64,000 nt of DNA, taken from assembly GCF_020991375.1 (NCBI RefSeq), contig NZ_JAJLQZ010000005.1, positions 186,001 through 250,000 of the forward strand, written 5' to 3'. Origin of the DNA: Glycomyces amatae (GTDB lineage: Bacteria; Actinomycetota; Actinomycetes; Mycobacteriales; Micromonosporaceae). Numbering within the stretch: position 1 is the stretch's first letter; each line of letters begins with the position of its first letter. Both the position numbers and the translations under genes were made by a program. Below are positions 40,729 to 48,952 of this stretch, in pieces. Below the pieces are notes generated by a model that was not told the DNA's origin, made no database searches, and saw only the letters and a list, made by a program, of their open reading frames with translations.

Positions 40729-41253
40729 ATGATCGCGATCCGACCCGTCGTGCCCGGCGACGCCGAGGCCGTCGCCGCCCTGCGCCGCGAGGGCCGCGAC
40801 TACCTCGCCCCGTGGGAGCCGGACCGCGGCGAGGCGTCCTACACCGCCGCGGGGGTGCGCGAGACGATCGCCGCCTCGCTGGAGCGTGCGGCGGCCGGGA
40901 CCGGGTTCTCCTACAGCATCACCGACGACGACCGCGTGGTCGGCGGGATCGCGCTCAACACGGTCGTCCGCGGCCCGTACTTCCGCTCGTGCAGCTTCGG
41001 GTACTGGGTCGCGAGGTCCGAGGCCGGGCGCGGCGTCGCGACCGAGGCCGTGCGCCTGGCCAAGGCCGTGGCCTTCGGGGAGCTCGGGCTGCTCCGCGTC
41101 CAGGCCGAGACCCTCCCGCACAACACCGCTTCCCAGAAGGTGCTGGCGCGCAACGGGTTCGAGCCCATCGGACTGGCCCCGGCCTATCTCAAGATCGCCG
41201 GGAAGTGGCAGGACCACCTGCTGTTCCAGGTTCTCAACCCCGCGATGGACTGA
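40729..41253 (+). CDS. GNAT acetyltransferase, RimJ-like
   Basis: A 174-residue acetyl-CoA-dependent N-acetyltransferase. MIAIRPVVPGDAEAV begins the fold; GYWVARSEAGRGVATEAVRL is motif A with the pyrophosphate-binding loop, and NTASQKVLARNGFEPIG is the RimJ/RimL-type motif B. ATG 40729 is used because the fold starts there. It probably acetylates a protein N-terminus or a small amine. It stands alone, divergent from the VWA operon. Confidence 0.9.
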   Translation: MIAIRPVVPGDAEAVAALRREGRDYLAPWEPDRGEASYTAAGVRETIAASLERAAAGTGFSYSITDDDRVVGGIALNTVVRGPYFRSCSFGYWVARSEAGRGVATEAVRLAKAVAFGELGLLRVQAETLPHNTASQKVLARNGFEPIGLAPAYLKIAGKWQDHLLFQVLNPAMD

Positions 41254-41410
41254 CATCGGCCACCGCGGAGCCGGCGGGCTCTTCTGGACCCGCGCCGCCG
41301 ACCGGCCCGCCGCGCCCGCGCGCGAATGCGACCGATTCCCGCGAAACGCGAACGCGGTCGACGCGGGCACGTAGATTGCGGCTCAGAACCGCTGATTCGG
41401 AGGTGCCCCC

Positions 41411-42199
41411 ATGGACATCGCACTGCTCGGGGTCGGCCACCTCGGCGAGGCCGTCCTCTCCGGACTGCTGGAGTCCGGGTTCCCGCCCTCGCAGCTCTGG
41501 GCCGCCGTCTCCTCCGCGGACCGCGCCGGCGCCCTCGCCGACCGCTACGGCGTCGAGGTCGGCACCGACAACTCCAGCGCCGTCAACGAGGCGGACGTCG
41601 TGCTCCTCGCGGTGCCGCCCGACACGGTCGGCCCGCTGCTCACCGAGATCGCCCCCGACCTCGAAGAGGACGCCGTCGTCGTCTCCCTCGCCGCCGGCGT
41701 GCCGCTGTCGGCCATCGCCGAACGCCTCCCCGAGGGCGTCGTGATCGCCCGCGCCATGACGAACATCGCCGCCGGCGAGCGCCGCGCGGCCACCGCGCTG
41801 GCCGCGCCCGAGGGCACCGACCTCACCGAGATCGAGGACCTGTTCGACCGCGTCGGCGTCACCGTCGTCGTCGAGGAATCCATGATGGACATCATCACGG
41901 CCGTCGCGGGCTCGGGCCCGGCGCTCCTGTTCAACCTCGCCGACGCCATGGCCGCGGCCGCGGTCGACGGCGGCATGGAACCGGACGTCGCCCGCCTCAT
42001 GGTCGACCACACGCTCCTCGGCGCCTGCCTGCACCTCCAGGCCACCGACGAGCCGCCCGCCTCGCTCCTCGCCCGCATCGACACGCCCGGCGGCACCTTC
42101 CGCGCCGCCCGCGACGTGCTCGCCGAGGCGGGCACCGCCGACGCGGTCAAGGCCGCCGTCGCCGCCGCGGCCGCCCGCGGCGCGCGGCCCCCCGCGTAG
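41411..42199 (+). CDS. Pyrroline-5-carboxylate reductase-like protein
   Basis: A 262-residue NAD(P)-dependent reductase of the ProC family, which makes proline from pyrroline-5-carboxylate. The Rossmann motif is IALLGVGHLGEAVLSGLL (residues 3-20), and the C-terminal dimer domain has AVAGSGPALLFNLADAMAAA and RIDTPGGTFRAA, near the ProC signature. The conserved P-N-T-P loop after strand 6 reads ARAMTNIAAGERRAA here, so the substrate pocket differs from classical ProC and the enzyme may be a paralogue acting on another imine. A -10-like TAGATT (41372-41377) and GGAGG precede the ATG. It is a single-gene unit. Confidence 0.82.
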   Translation: MDIALLGVGHLGEAVLSGLLESGFPPSQLWAAVSSADRAGALADRYGVEVGTDNSSAVNEADVVLLAVPPDTVGPLLTEIAPDLEEDAVVVSLAAGVPLSAIAERLPEGVVIARAMTNIAAGERRAATALAAPEGTDLTEIEDLFDRVGVTVVVEESMMDIITAVAGSGPALLFNLADAMAAAAVDGGMEPDVARLMVDHTLLGACLHLQATDEPPASLLARIDTPGGTFRAARDVLAEAGTADAVKAAVAAAAARGARPPA

Positions 42200-42212
42200 C
42201 CGGCCCCCGCGG

Positions 42213-43214
42213 TCAGCCCTCGGCGACCGGCTCGTCCCGCCTGCGCCGCAGGAACAGCACGACCGCGGCCAGGACCGCCAGCACCGCCCCGGCGGCCAGC
42301 GCCAGCCAGTACGCCGAGCGCAGCCCGTCGGTGAACGCGTCCCAGGTCAGCGGCGCGTACGAGGCGTCGTCGGCCCGCTCGACGAACAGGGTCCGGCCCG
42401 CGGCCAGCCCGATGAGCGCCCCGCCCGCCAGCGCCGCGGTGAGCGCGCCGACCACCAGGGCCGCGGCCCACCGGCGCGGGGCGACGACGAACGCCAGGAC
42501 CAGCAGCCCCAGCGCGATCCACGGCAGCCACGTCCCGGCCCACTCCAGCAGCTCGGCGTCGCGCTGCAACTGCGGCACCTGCTCGGACTCGACCAGCACG
42601 TACTCGGCCTCGACCTCCGGTATGTCGGCCGCGTAGGCGAAGTCGGCCTCGGCCAGGCGCTCCTTCACGAGCGCGACGACCCGGCCCAGGTCCAGTGAGA
42701 GCACGTTCCCGTCCGCGACCACCGATCCGGCGTTCTCACCGCGCAGCGCCGAGACCAGCGACGCGTGCGCCTCGGACACCGCCGCCTCCCACACCTCCAG
42801 GAACCGCGGGCTCTCCACGAACGCCTCCACCTCCTGGGCGATGTAGGCGCGCAGGCTCTCCGCCGCCGAGGCCACCAGCCGCTCCACGAGCTCCGGGGCG
42901 GCCTCCTCCCCGATCCACGAGTTCGCGCGGCGGGCGATCGCATCGACGTCGATCGCCTCCTCGATCTTCGCGGTGACGAGCGACGCGATCCCCGCCTGGA
43001 CCTCCGGGTCCTCGGCGATCACCTCGGTCCGGCCCGTGAACCGCTCGGTGTCGAACAGCTCGAGCTTCGCGTAGTACGCGCCGATCGCGGCGGTGACGGC
43101 CACGGCGGCGAGCACGCACAGGAGCATCGCCGCGACCCACCGCGCGATCCGCCCGATCCCGTGCCGCTGCGCCTCGGGCCCGGCCGGGGCCTCCTCAGTC
43201 GCGGTCTCGCTCAC
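42213..43214 (-). CDS. Membrane protein with extracytoplasmic helical domain
   Basis: A 333-residue protein starting at GTG 43214. One TM helix (about 25-48) is followed by an external helical domain of about 190 residues (LFDTERFTGRTEVIAEDPEV onward), then three TM helices (about 225-245, 252-275, 300-322) and an Arg-rich C-terminus. Similar uncharacterised membrane proteins are common in actinobacteria. It is convergent with the ProC-like gene. No function can be assigned. Confidence 0.8.
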   Translation of the reverse strand: MSETATEEAPAGPEAQRHGIGRIARWVAAMLLCVLAAVAVTAAIGAYYAKLELFDTERFTGRTEVIAEDPEVQAGIASLVTAKIEEAIDVDAIARRANSWIGEEAAPELVERLVASAAESLRAYIAQEVEAFVESPRFLEVWEAAVSEAHASLVSALRGENAGSVVADGNVLSLDLGRVVALVKERLAEADFAYAADIPEVEAEYVLVESEQVPQLQRDAELLEWAGTWLPWIALGLLVLAFVVAPRRWAAALVVGALTAALAGGALIGLAAGRTLFVERADDASYAPLTWDAFTDGLRSAYWLALAAGAVLAVLAAVVLFLRRRRDEPVAEG

Positions 43215-43302
43215 GATGCCTCCCGAAGGTCCGTCTGCTCACGATAGACAGCGGACGCGCCGAAGGGCGGCGAACGCGTCCGCCGCCCTCCTGTAACCCG
43301 GT

Positions 43303-44463
43303 TCAGCCCCCGTAAACCAGGTACGGCTCGATGAGCGGGTACACCAGGTCCATGCGCACCGCCTGGTTCGGGCACCCGCCGAAGTGGTGCAGGCCCACGA
43401 CCTCGCCGGTGACGCGGTCGACGAGCGGTGAACCCGAGGAGCCGCCCTCGCTGTCGCACAGGTAGCCCAGGTCCGTGCCCCGGCCGTGCCCGTCTGCCGC
43501 GGGGTCGTGCACCTGGCACTGGGCGCCGGTCCAGTCGGGTTCGGAGTCGCTCGCGGCGGCGATCCGCAGCGGCCCGCCGCCCGGATGCCCCGCGAGGTAC
43601 ACCTTGTCGCCGGCCTGGACCCGCTCGGCGCTGATCGGCAGCCGCGGCAGGTGCGCGATCGCCGCCCAGTCCGCCACGGTGAACAGCGTGTAGTCGTAAG
43701 TGAAGTCGGTCGTGAGCACCGAGGCCCCGGCGACCTTGACGGGCGCGGCGATCTCGCCGCCGACGCATTCGAGGCACTGGTAGCCGAACTGCACCTCGAC
43801 CGTGGACACCTCGTCCTGGGTCGAGAAGCAGTGGTGGTTGGTCAGGAGCCGGTTGTCCCCGGCGATCCAGCCGGTGCAGTACGACTCGTCGTCGATGATC
43901 AGCCGCGCGACGGCCCGGCTCGTCTCGTACACGGCCGGGTCGGTCTCCCGGTAGCAGGCGGCGTGCACCGAGTCGTCCCCGCCGCAGATGCTCTCCGGCC
44001 CGGCCTCCCACGCGGGCGGGCGCGAGGCCAGCTCGTCCTCGTTCAGGCCCCGCGAGTACGCGGCGAGGCGGGCGGTCGCCGCGGTCCCGTCGGACGGGTC
44101 GTCGTGCAGCGCGACCTCGGCGGTGTCGCCCTCGACCGACAGCGCCCGCAGCCCCGCGCCGTCCACGTCGCCCGCGCCGTAGGTCCAGGTCTCGCTGCGG
44201 CCGGTCACGGTGATCGCGTCGCGCTCGCCGAGCCGGACGCGGTCGAAGCGGGCCTTGATGAAGGCCGCCCCCGGGTGGGCGACGGTGTGCGCGCCCCCGG
44301 CTTCGAGGTCGACGCCGGCGGGCTCGACCTGGGCTATCTGGTCGGCGCGGTAGCGCGGCTCGTCGGCCTCGGGTGCCTCGGCGGCGGCCTGCGGTCCCCA
44401 CGCGAGCATCGCGGCGGCGACGGCCCCCGCGGCGGCCGCGGCCAGGATTCGGTTCGGATGCAA
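43303..44463 (-). CDS. Secreted trypsin-like serine protease
   Basis: A 386-residue exported S1-family protease. The signal peptide is residues 1-28 (AWGPQAAAEA cleavage region). A propeptide-like segment (about 30-170) comes before the catalytic domain. The triad is visible: H211 in LLTNHHCF, D257 in FTYDYTLF and S343 in EGGSSGSPLVD. Paired cysteines (SYCTGW/HHCF, YQCLEC, AQCQ/YLCD) suggest disulfides, as in extracellular enzymes. It lies downstream of DUF4190 and epimerase genes on the same strand, with a 96-base gap. The natural substrate is unknown. Confidence 0.9.
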   Translation of the reverse strand: MHPNRILAAAAAGAVAAAMLAWGPQAAAEAPEADEPRYRADQIAQVEPAGVDLEAGGAHTVAHPGAAFIKARFDRVRLGERDAITVTGRSETWTYGAGDVDGAGLRALSVEGDTAEVALHDDPSDGTAATARLAAYSRGLNEDELASRPPAWEAGPESICGGDDSVHAACYRETDPAVYETSRAVARLIIDDESYCTGWIAGDNRLLTNHHCFSTQDEVSTVEVQFGYQCLECVGGEIAAPVKVAGASVLTTDFTYDYTLFTVADWAAIAHLPRLPISAERVQAGDKVYLAGHPGGGPLRIAAASDSEPDWTGAQCQVHDPAADGHGRGTDLGYLCDSEGGSSGSPLVDRVTGEVVGLHHFGGCPNQAVRMDLVYPLIEPYLVYGG

Positions 44464-44559
44464 GGGTTTCGGTCCTCTCGAACGTGATCGCGACGGCTGC
44501 GGGCGGCGCCCGGCCTGAGCCGGGCCGGGCCCGCGGTGCGCGGTCCCGGCCCCCGGCGG

Positions 44560-44874
44560 CTAGTTGTTGTCGTCGAAGTTGTCCTTCCAGTCCTCCCAGT
44601 TCGCGAAGATGCCGCCCGCGACCCCGAGGACGATGAGGAGGATGAACGCGACGATCGCGATCCACCCGAGGATGATCGCGGCCTTGGCGAGGCCCTCGCC
44701 GGAGTTGTTGCGCTCCCGGATCTGTCCTCTGGCGACGTAGCCGAGGATGAGGCCGAGGATGCCGAGCGGGCTGCACCAGCCCACGATGGCGATCACGAAC
44801 GCCGCGATCGCCAGGCCGTTCATCTCCCGGGGGCCGCCCACCGCGGCGCCCGGCCGGTCGTACTGCTGCGTCAT
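44560..44874 (-). CDS. DUF4190-type small membrane protein
   Basis: A 104-residue protein with two TM helices: AIAAFVIAIVGWCSPLGILG, which continues into LILGYVARGQI as in DUF4190 proteins, and AAIILGWIAIVAFILLIVLG. It ends in an acidic, Asn-rich tail (WEDWKDNFDDNN). GGAGGG precedes the ATG. Such proteins are often fused or adjacent to ESX or protease components, but nothing here fixes a role. Confidence 0.85.
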   Translation of the reverse strand: MTQQYDRPGAAVGGPREMNGLAIAAFVIAIVGWCSPLGILGLILGYVARGQIRERNNSGEGLAKAAIILGWIAIVAFILLIVLGVAGGIFANWEDWKDNFDDNN

Positions 44875-44948
44875 GCCGCCCTCCAGTCCACACGGAAATG
44901 TCCGCAGTGTATGGAGTCGCGGGCCCCGGAAATGCCGTTTCGCCCGAA

Positions 44949-45870
44949 TCAGGCCTGGCGCCGGAACCAGTCGAGGGTCGCGGCGACCGCCTCGTCGAGC
45001 GGGGTCGCCCGCGCGTCGCCGAAGGAGGCGCGGAACGCGGTGTCGTCCACGATCCAGGCGCGGTCGCGCTGGTACCAGGTCTCGCCCAGCTCCTTCACGA
45101 CCGGGTCGAACAGGCCGAGGATCCGCTGCGTGCCGCGGCTGAGCCCGGCGGTGCGGAGCCTGCCGCCCGCCGCCTCCCGCACGAGGCCGAGGAACTCGGC
45201 GCCGGTCGGGGCCGGGGCGACCGGCAGGTGCCAGGCGTGCCCGTCGGCCTTCGGGTTCTCGCCCAGGGCGACCAGGCCCGCGGCGATGTCGGGGAGGTAG
45301 GAGACGGTGTGCGGCTCGTCGAGCTCGCCGACCCACCGCGCGGTCTTCCCGGCCGCGGCGGCCGCGAAGACCGTGGGCCCCAGGATGGTGTCGACGCCGC
45401 CGGGTCCGAAGTAGTCGGAGGCGCGGCCGAGGGTCGCGCGGACGCGGCCCTCCCGGTGCGCGGCCAGGATCATCTCGGCGGTCTTCGCGCGGGCCCGGCC
45501 CTTGGGGGTTGCGGGCCGCGTAGGGGAGTTCCTCGTGGAGGGGGCCCTCGACGGGGCCGTACATGTAGAGGTTGTCGGCCATGACCAGGCGGGCCCCGGC
45601 CCGTTCGACGCCGCTGAGCACGGTGTCGGTCAGGCCCGCGAACTCCTCGGCCCAGGCGGCGTAGGGCGGCTGCGCGCACTGGTAGACGACGGCGGCGCCC
45701 GCGCAGGCCGCCGCGGCGCCCTCGGCGGTGGTGACGTCGGCGCTCAGGGCGTCCGGGCCCGACGCGCGGCGGCTGACGGCGCGGACCTCGTGGCCGCGGG
45801 CGGTGAGCTCGGCGACGACGGCGCTGCCGATGGCGCCGGTGGCGCCGAGGACGACGTGCAGGTCGGACAT
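44949..45870 (-). pseudogene. NAD-dependent epimerase/dehydratase with a +1 frameshift
   Basis: An SDR-extended reductase of about 307 residues in two frames. The first part (MSDLHVVLGATGAIGSAVVA, Rossmann GxxGxxG, then YMYGPVEGPLHEELPY) runs to AARNPQGPG. The second begins in another frame at AKTAEMILAAHREGRVRA, continues with GRASDYFGPGGVDTI and ends DWFRRQA. Removing one base from the five-G run at 45504-45508 (plus strand) restores NPKGRARAKTAEM and a single ORF. This is either a recent mutation or a sequencing error; the rest of both halves is undamaged. The ATG at 45870 has AGGAG upstream. It is divergent from a TetR gene that probably controls it. Confidence 0.85.
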
Positions 45871-45893
45871 GGGGGCTCCTGGTTCCTAGTTAA

Positions 45894-45919
45894 GTAACGA
45901 TGTTATATAACAACGTTAC
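45894..45919. promoter_or_regulatory. 26-bp imperfect palindrome, TetR operator
   Basis: Outer arms GTAACG / CGTTAC and a perfect inner palindrome GTTATATAAC (45902-45911) give 26 bp with only two symmetric mismatched positions. It sits in the 63-bp divergent region between the epimerase and TetR genes, which is very AT-rich. It should control both promoters. Confidence 0.75.
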
Positions 45920-45933
45920 GATACTCTTGTCAA

Positions 45934-46524
45934 ATGCCGAGACCGAGAAAACGAGACTACGACGACCTCCGCCGCGACCTCATCGACGCGGGCGGGCGCC
46001 TCCTCGCCGACGAGGGCCCCGCGGCCCTGTCGACCCGGCGGGTCGCGCAGGCGACCGGGACCTCCACCACCGCCGTCTACAGTCTCTTCGGCGACAAGGC
46101 GGGCCTGGTCCGCGAGATGTTCGTCGAGGGCTTCGACCGCCTGGCCGCGGCGTTCGCGGCCGTCCCGCGCACCGGCGACCCGCTGGCCGACCTCCTGGCC
46201 CTCGGGGACGCCTACCGCGCCAACGCCCTCGCCAATCCGCACCTGTACGAGCTCATGTTCGCCCGCCCGGTGCCGGAGTTCCGGCCCGCCCCCGAGGCCG
46301 GCCGACGCATCCGGTCCACGTTCGACGCGCTGGTCGCGGCGTGCGCCCGGTGCGTCGAGGCGGGCGTGTTCGCCGAGGCCGACCCGGACGCCGTCGCGGT
46401 GCAGCTCAACGCGATGGCGCACGGCCTGTGCAGCCTGGAGCTGCGCGGCGCCCTCGGGGACGCGGCCGAGGCGCGGGCCCACTGGCGCCGGGCCTTCGCC
46501 GCGCTCACCAGAGGCCTCGCCTGA
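45934..46524 (+). CDS. TetR family regulator
   Basis: A 196-residue repressor. The helix-turn-helix spans residues 8-55 (DDLRRDLIDAGGRLLADEGP, then LSTRRVAQATGTSTTAVYSLF). The C-terminal domain resembles TetR_C families with LYELMFARPVPEF. A -10-like GATACT (45920-45925) 8 bases before the ATG suggests a leaderless transcript. It is divergent from the frameshifted epimerase and most likely represses it through the large palindrome between them. Confidence 0.9.
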   Translation: MPRPRKRDYDDLRRDLIDAGGRLLADEGPAALSTRRVAQATGTSTTAVYSLFGDKAGLVREMFVEGFDRLAAAFAAVPRTGDPLADLLALGDAYRANALANPHLYELMFARPVPEFRPAPEAGRRIRSTFDALVAACARCVEAGVFAEADPDAVAVQLNAMAHGLCSLELRGALGDAAEARAHWRRAFAALTRGLA

Positions 46525-46594
46525 GACCGGCCAGGGGTGTCGACCGACCCCTGGCGGCCGCCATCCGGCCTGCCGGCCCGCTCGCCGCGTCGTC

Positions 46595-46629
46595 GGCCCT
46601 CCGAATGCGACACCGGTATTCGGAGGGCC
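46595..46629. terminator. Convergent hairpin terminator
   Basis: GGCCCTCCGAAT / ATTCGGAGGGCC, 12-bp perfect stem with an 11-base loop, between the convergent TetR and GntR-TetR genes. Confidence 0.75.
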
Positions 46630-46686
46630 TTCCGCCTTGCGGCCGAATCAACTCGGGGACTCGGACGCCGACCCGCCGGGGGTCGG

Positions 46687-47631
46687 TCAACACCCCCTGG
46701 CGCGCCCGCGCTCGGCCAGCGCCGCCAGGCCGTCGAGCAGCAGCCCCAGGCCCAGCTCGAACAGCTCCTCGAGGTCCATGTCGTACCCCTCGGGCAGGGC
46801 GCCGAAGTGCCCGAACAGCTTCGCGAAGTGCGGATAGCGGGCCATGACCCCGCTGCCGTTCATGGCCGGCACGTACTGGAGGTCGGTCCACTCCTCGGCC
46901 GACAGGCCGGTGTCGGAGATCGCCTCGTCCTCGCGCTCGAAGTTCGCCGCCAGGCCCACGATGTGGCTGTACAGCAGCACGTGCGCGTCGAACTGGAGCT
47001 TCGGCGCCAGCCCGACGTCCTCCAGGGCCCCCAGCAGGCGGTCGCCGACCTCCAGCAGGCTCGGCAGCGGCAGCGGCCGGGTCAGCGGGTGCACCCGCCC
47101 CAGCCACGGGTGCTCGCGGTGCACCCGCCACAGCGCCCTCGCGATCGCCGTGATCCGCTCGCGCCACGGCGCCGCCTCGTCGAGGTCGAGCACGAGCGTC
47201 CCGTACACCGCGTCGGACATGGCCATCACGAGGTCGTCCTTGCCTTCGACGTGCCGGTACAGCGACATCGGGGCCACCCCGCACCGGGCCGCGACCGCCC
47301 GCATCGAGACCGCCTCCAGCCCTTCGGCGTCGGCGATCGCGACCGCCTCGGCCAGGACCCGCTCGCGGGTGAGCTCGGCCGCGGGTCCGCCCGCCGCGCC
47401 GCCCGGCCGCCGCGGCGCCACCACCGTGCCCGACCGCGGCCGCGTGATCACCAGGCCCTCGGATCGCAGCACGTCCAGTGCCTTCGCGGCCGTGGCGAGC
47501 GCCACACCGAATTCCCGGGCGACCTGCCGCGTGGACGGCACCTTGTCGCCCGCGGTCAGCTCCCGCTCGGCGATGCGCCTGCTCAGCTCGGCGGCGATGC
47601 GCGCGTACGGCGGCTCGGTCGACTCGGACAC
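46687..47631 (-). CDS. GntR-TetR fusion transcriptional regulator
   Basis: A 314-residue regulator with two DNA-binding domains. Residues about 5-72 are a GntR winged helix (YARIAAELSRRIAERELTAG, VPSTRQVAREFGVALATAAK, LRSEGLVITRPRSGTVV). Residues about 86-140 are a TetR helix-turn-helix (AVSMRAVAARCGVAPMSLYR), followed by a TetR_C ligand domain (AAPWRERITAIARALWRVHR). This architecture is known in actinobacteria and often lies next to oxidoreductase or exporter genes. It is divergent from an FAD monooxygenase, with two CTGTACTA-type repeats between. Its ligand is unknown. Confidence 0.9.
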   Translation of the reverse strand: MSESTEPPYARIAAELSRRIAERELTAGDKVPSTRQVAREFGVALATAAKALDVLRSEGLVITRPRSGTVVAPRRPGGAAGGPAAELTRERVLAEAVAIADAEGLEAVSMRAVAARCGVAPMSLYRHVEGKDDLVMAMSDAVYGTLVLDLDEAAPWRERITAIARALWRVHREHPWLGRVHPLTRPLPLPSLLEVGDRLLGALEDVGLAPKLQFDAHVLLYSHIVGLAANFEREDEAISDTGLSAEEWTDLQYVPAMNGSGVMARYPHFAKLFGHFGALPEGYDMDLEELFELGLGLLLDGLAALAERGRARGC

Positions 47632-47650
47632 CTCGGCCCCTCCCTCGGGT

Positions 47651-47710
47651 CTGTACTACGACAGATCCTAGCCCCCGACCCCGCTCCGACCCACCGCTGT
47701 ACTAGGGCAG
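47651..47710. promoter_or_regulatory. Two direct repeats, candidate operators of the GntR-TetR regulator
   Basis: CTGTACTACGACAG (47651-47664) and CTGTACTAGGGCAG (47697-47710) are 46 bp apart and match at 12 of 14 positions. The first lies just downstream of a minus-strand -10 TAGGAT (47670-47665). A plus-strand promoter TTGCAG (47724-47729), 17-bp spacer, TACGGT (47747-47752) reads toward the monooxygenase. Confidence 0.6.
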
Positions 47711-47793
47711 TGTGGCAGCGTATTTGCAGCTCACGGCCGATTTCCATACGGTGGTCACCGACAAGCGAGTACAACGTATCCGGGAGGAACCCC

Positions 47794-48918
47794 ATGACCG
47801 CCGTCCTCATCTCCGGCGCCAGCGTCGCCGGCACCGCCCTCGCCTACTGGCTCCGCGAGCAGGGCCTCACCCCCGTCGTGGTCGAACGCGCCCCGGCGCT
47901 GCGCCGCGGCGGCCAGGCCGTCGACGTCCGCGGCGCGGCCCTCCGCGTCCTTCGCCGCATGGGGCTCGAACCGGCCGCCCGCGAACTGGGGAACCACAGC
48001 GTCGGCATGTCCATGGTGGACGGCGAAGGTAAGGAGCTGATGCGCTCCGAGGAGTTCGCGCTCTCCTCCGGCGCGCTCGACTCCGAGGACATCGAGATCC
48101 TCCGCGAGGACCTCGTCGACCTCGTCCACGCGCGCACCCACGGCGTCGAGTACCGCTTCGGCGACTCGATCGCCGCCCTCCACCAGGAAGCGGACGGCGT
48201 CACCGTCGAGTTCGAGCACGCCCCGCCCCGCCGCTTCGACCTCGTCGTCGGCGCCGACGGGCTCCACTCCAACACCCGCGGGCTCGCCTTCGGCCCCGAA
48301 GCCGACTACATCAGCCACCTCGGCGTCTACCTGTCGGTCTTCAGCAGCGACAACTACCTCGGCCTCGACCGCTGGCAGACCTGGTTCAACGACGGGGCCG
48401 TCGGCGGCACCGTGATGACCGTGCGCCGCAACGCCGAACTGCGGATCTTCCTCGGCTTCGGGTCCGAGCGGCCGATCGACTACGACCACCGGGACGTCGA
48501 GGCGCAGAAGCGGCTCGTCGCCGACAACGTGGCCGGCCTGGGCTGGGAGGTCCCCGGCTTCGTCGAGCGCATGTGGAAGGCCGAGGACTTCTACTTCGAC
48601 GCGATGGCGCAGATCAAGATGGACGCCTGGTCGGCCGGGCGCGTGGGCCTCGTCGGCGACGCCGCCCACTGCGCCGCGCCGCTGTCGGGCCAGGGCACCG
48701 GCCTCGCGCTCGTCGGCGCCTACGTCCTCGCCCTCGAACTGGGCCGCACCGGGGACCACGCGCTCGCCTTCGCCCGCTACGAGGAGCGGATGCGCCCGTT
48801 CGTCGAGGCCAACCAGGCCCTCGCCCTGATCGACCGCCAGAAGGTCGACCCCGAGGAGTCCACGGCCCGCATGAACGCGGTCAAGGACGCCATCGACCTC
48901 GACGCGGTCCCGGACTAG
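47794..48918 (+). CDS. FAD-dependent monooxygenase
   Basis: A 374-residue flavoprotein of the aromatic hydroxylase type (PHBH/TetX-like). The FAD motif GASVAGTALAYWLREQGL is at residues 7-24, the DG motif VVGADGLHSNTRGL near 150, and GDAAHCAAPLSGQGTGLAL near 290 binds the pyrophosphate and riboflavin. GGGAGG sits 6 bases before the ATG. Small tetracycline-destructase-like enzymes share this layout, but the substrate cannot be told. It is divergent from the GntR-TetR regulator, which probably induces it in response to a substrate-like compound. Confidence 0.92.
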   Translation: MTAVLISGASVAGTALAYWLREQGLTPVVVERAPALRRGGQAVDVRGAALRVLRRMGLEPAARELGNHSVGMSMVDGEGKELMRSEEFALSSGALDSEDIEILREDLVDLVHARTHGVEYRFGDSIAALHQEADGVTVEFEHAPPRRFDLVVGADGLHSNTRGLAFGPEADYISHLGVYLSVFSSDNYLGLDRWQTWFNDGAVGGTVMTVRRNAELRIFLGFGSERPIDYDHRDVEAQKRLVADNVAGLGWEVPGFVERMWKAEDFYFDAMAQIKMDAWSAGRVGLVGDAAHCAAPLSGQGTGLALVGAYVLALELGRTGDHALAFARYEERMRPFVEANQALALIDRQKVDPEESTARMNAVKDAIDLDAVPD

Positions 48919-48923
48919 CGACT

Positions 48924-48949
48924 CGCGGGGGCCGCTCCCGGCCCCCGCG
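48924..48949. terminator. Convergent hairpin terminator
   Basis: CGCGGGGGCCG / CGGCCCCCGCG, 11-bp perfect stem with a 4-base loop, between the convergent monooxygenase and PNPOx-like genes. Confidence 0.8.
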
Positions 48950-48952
48950 CGT

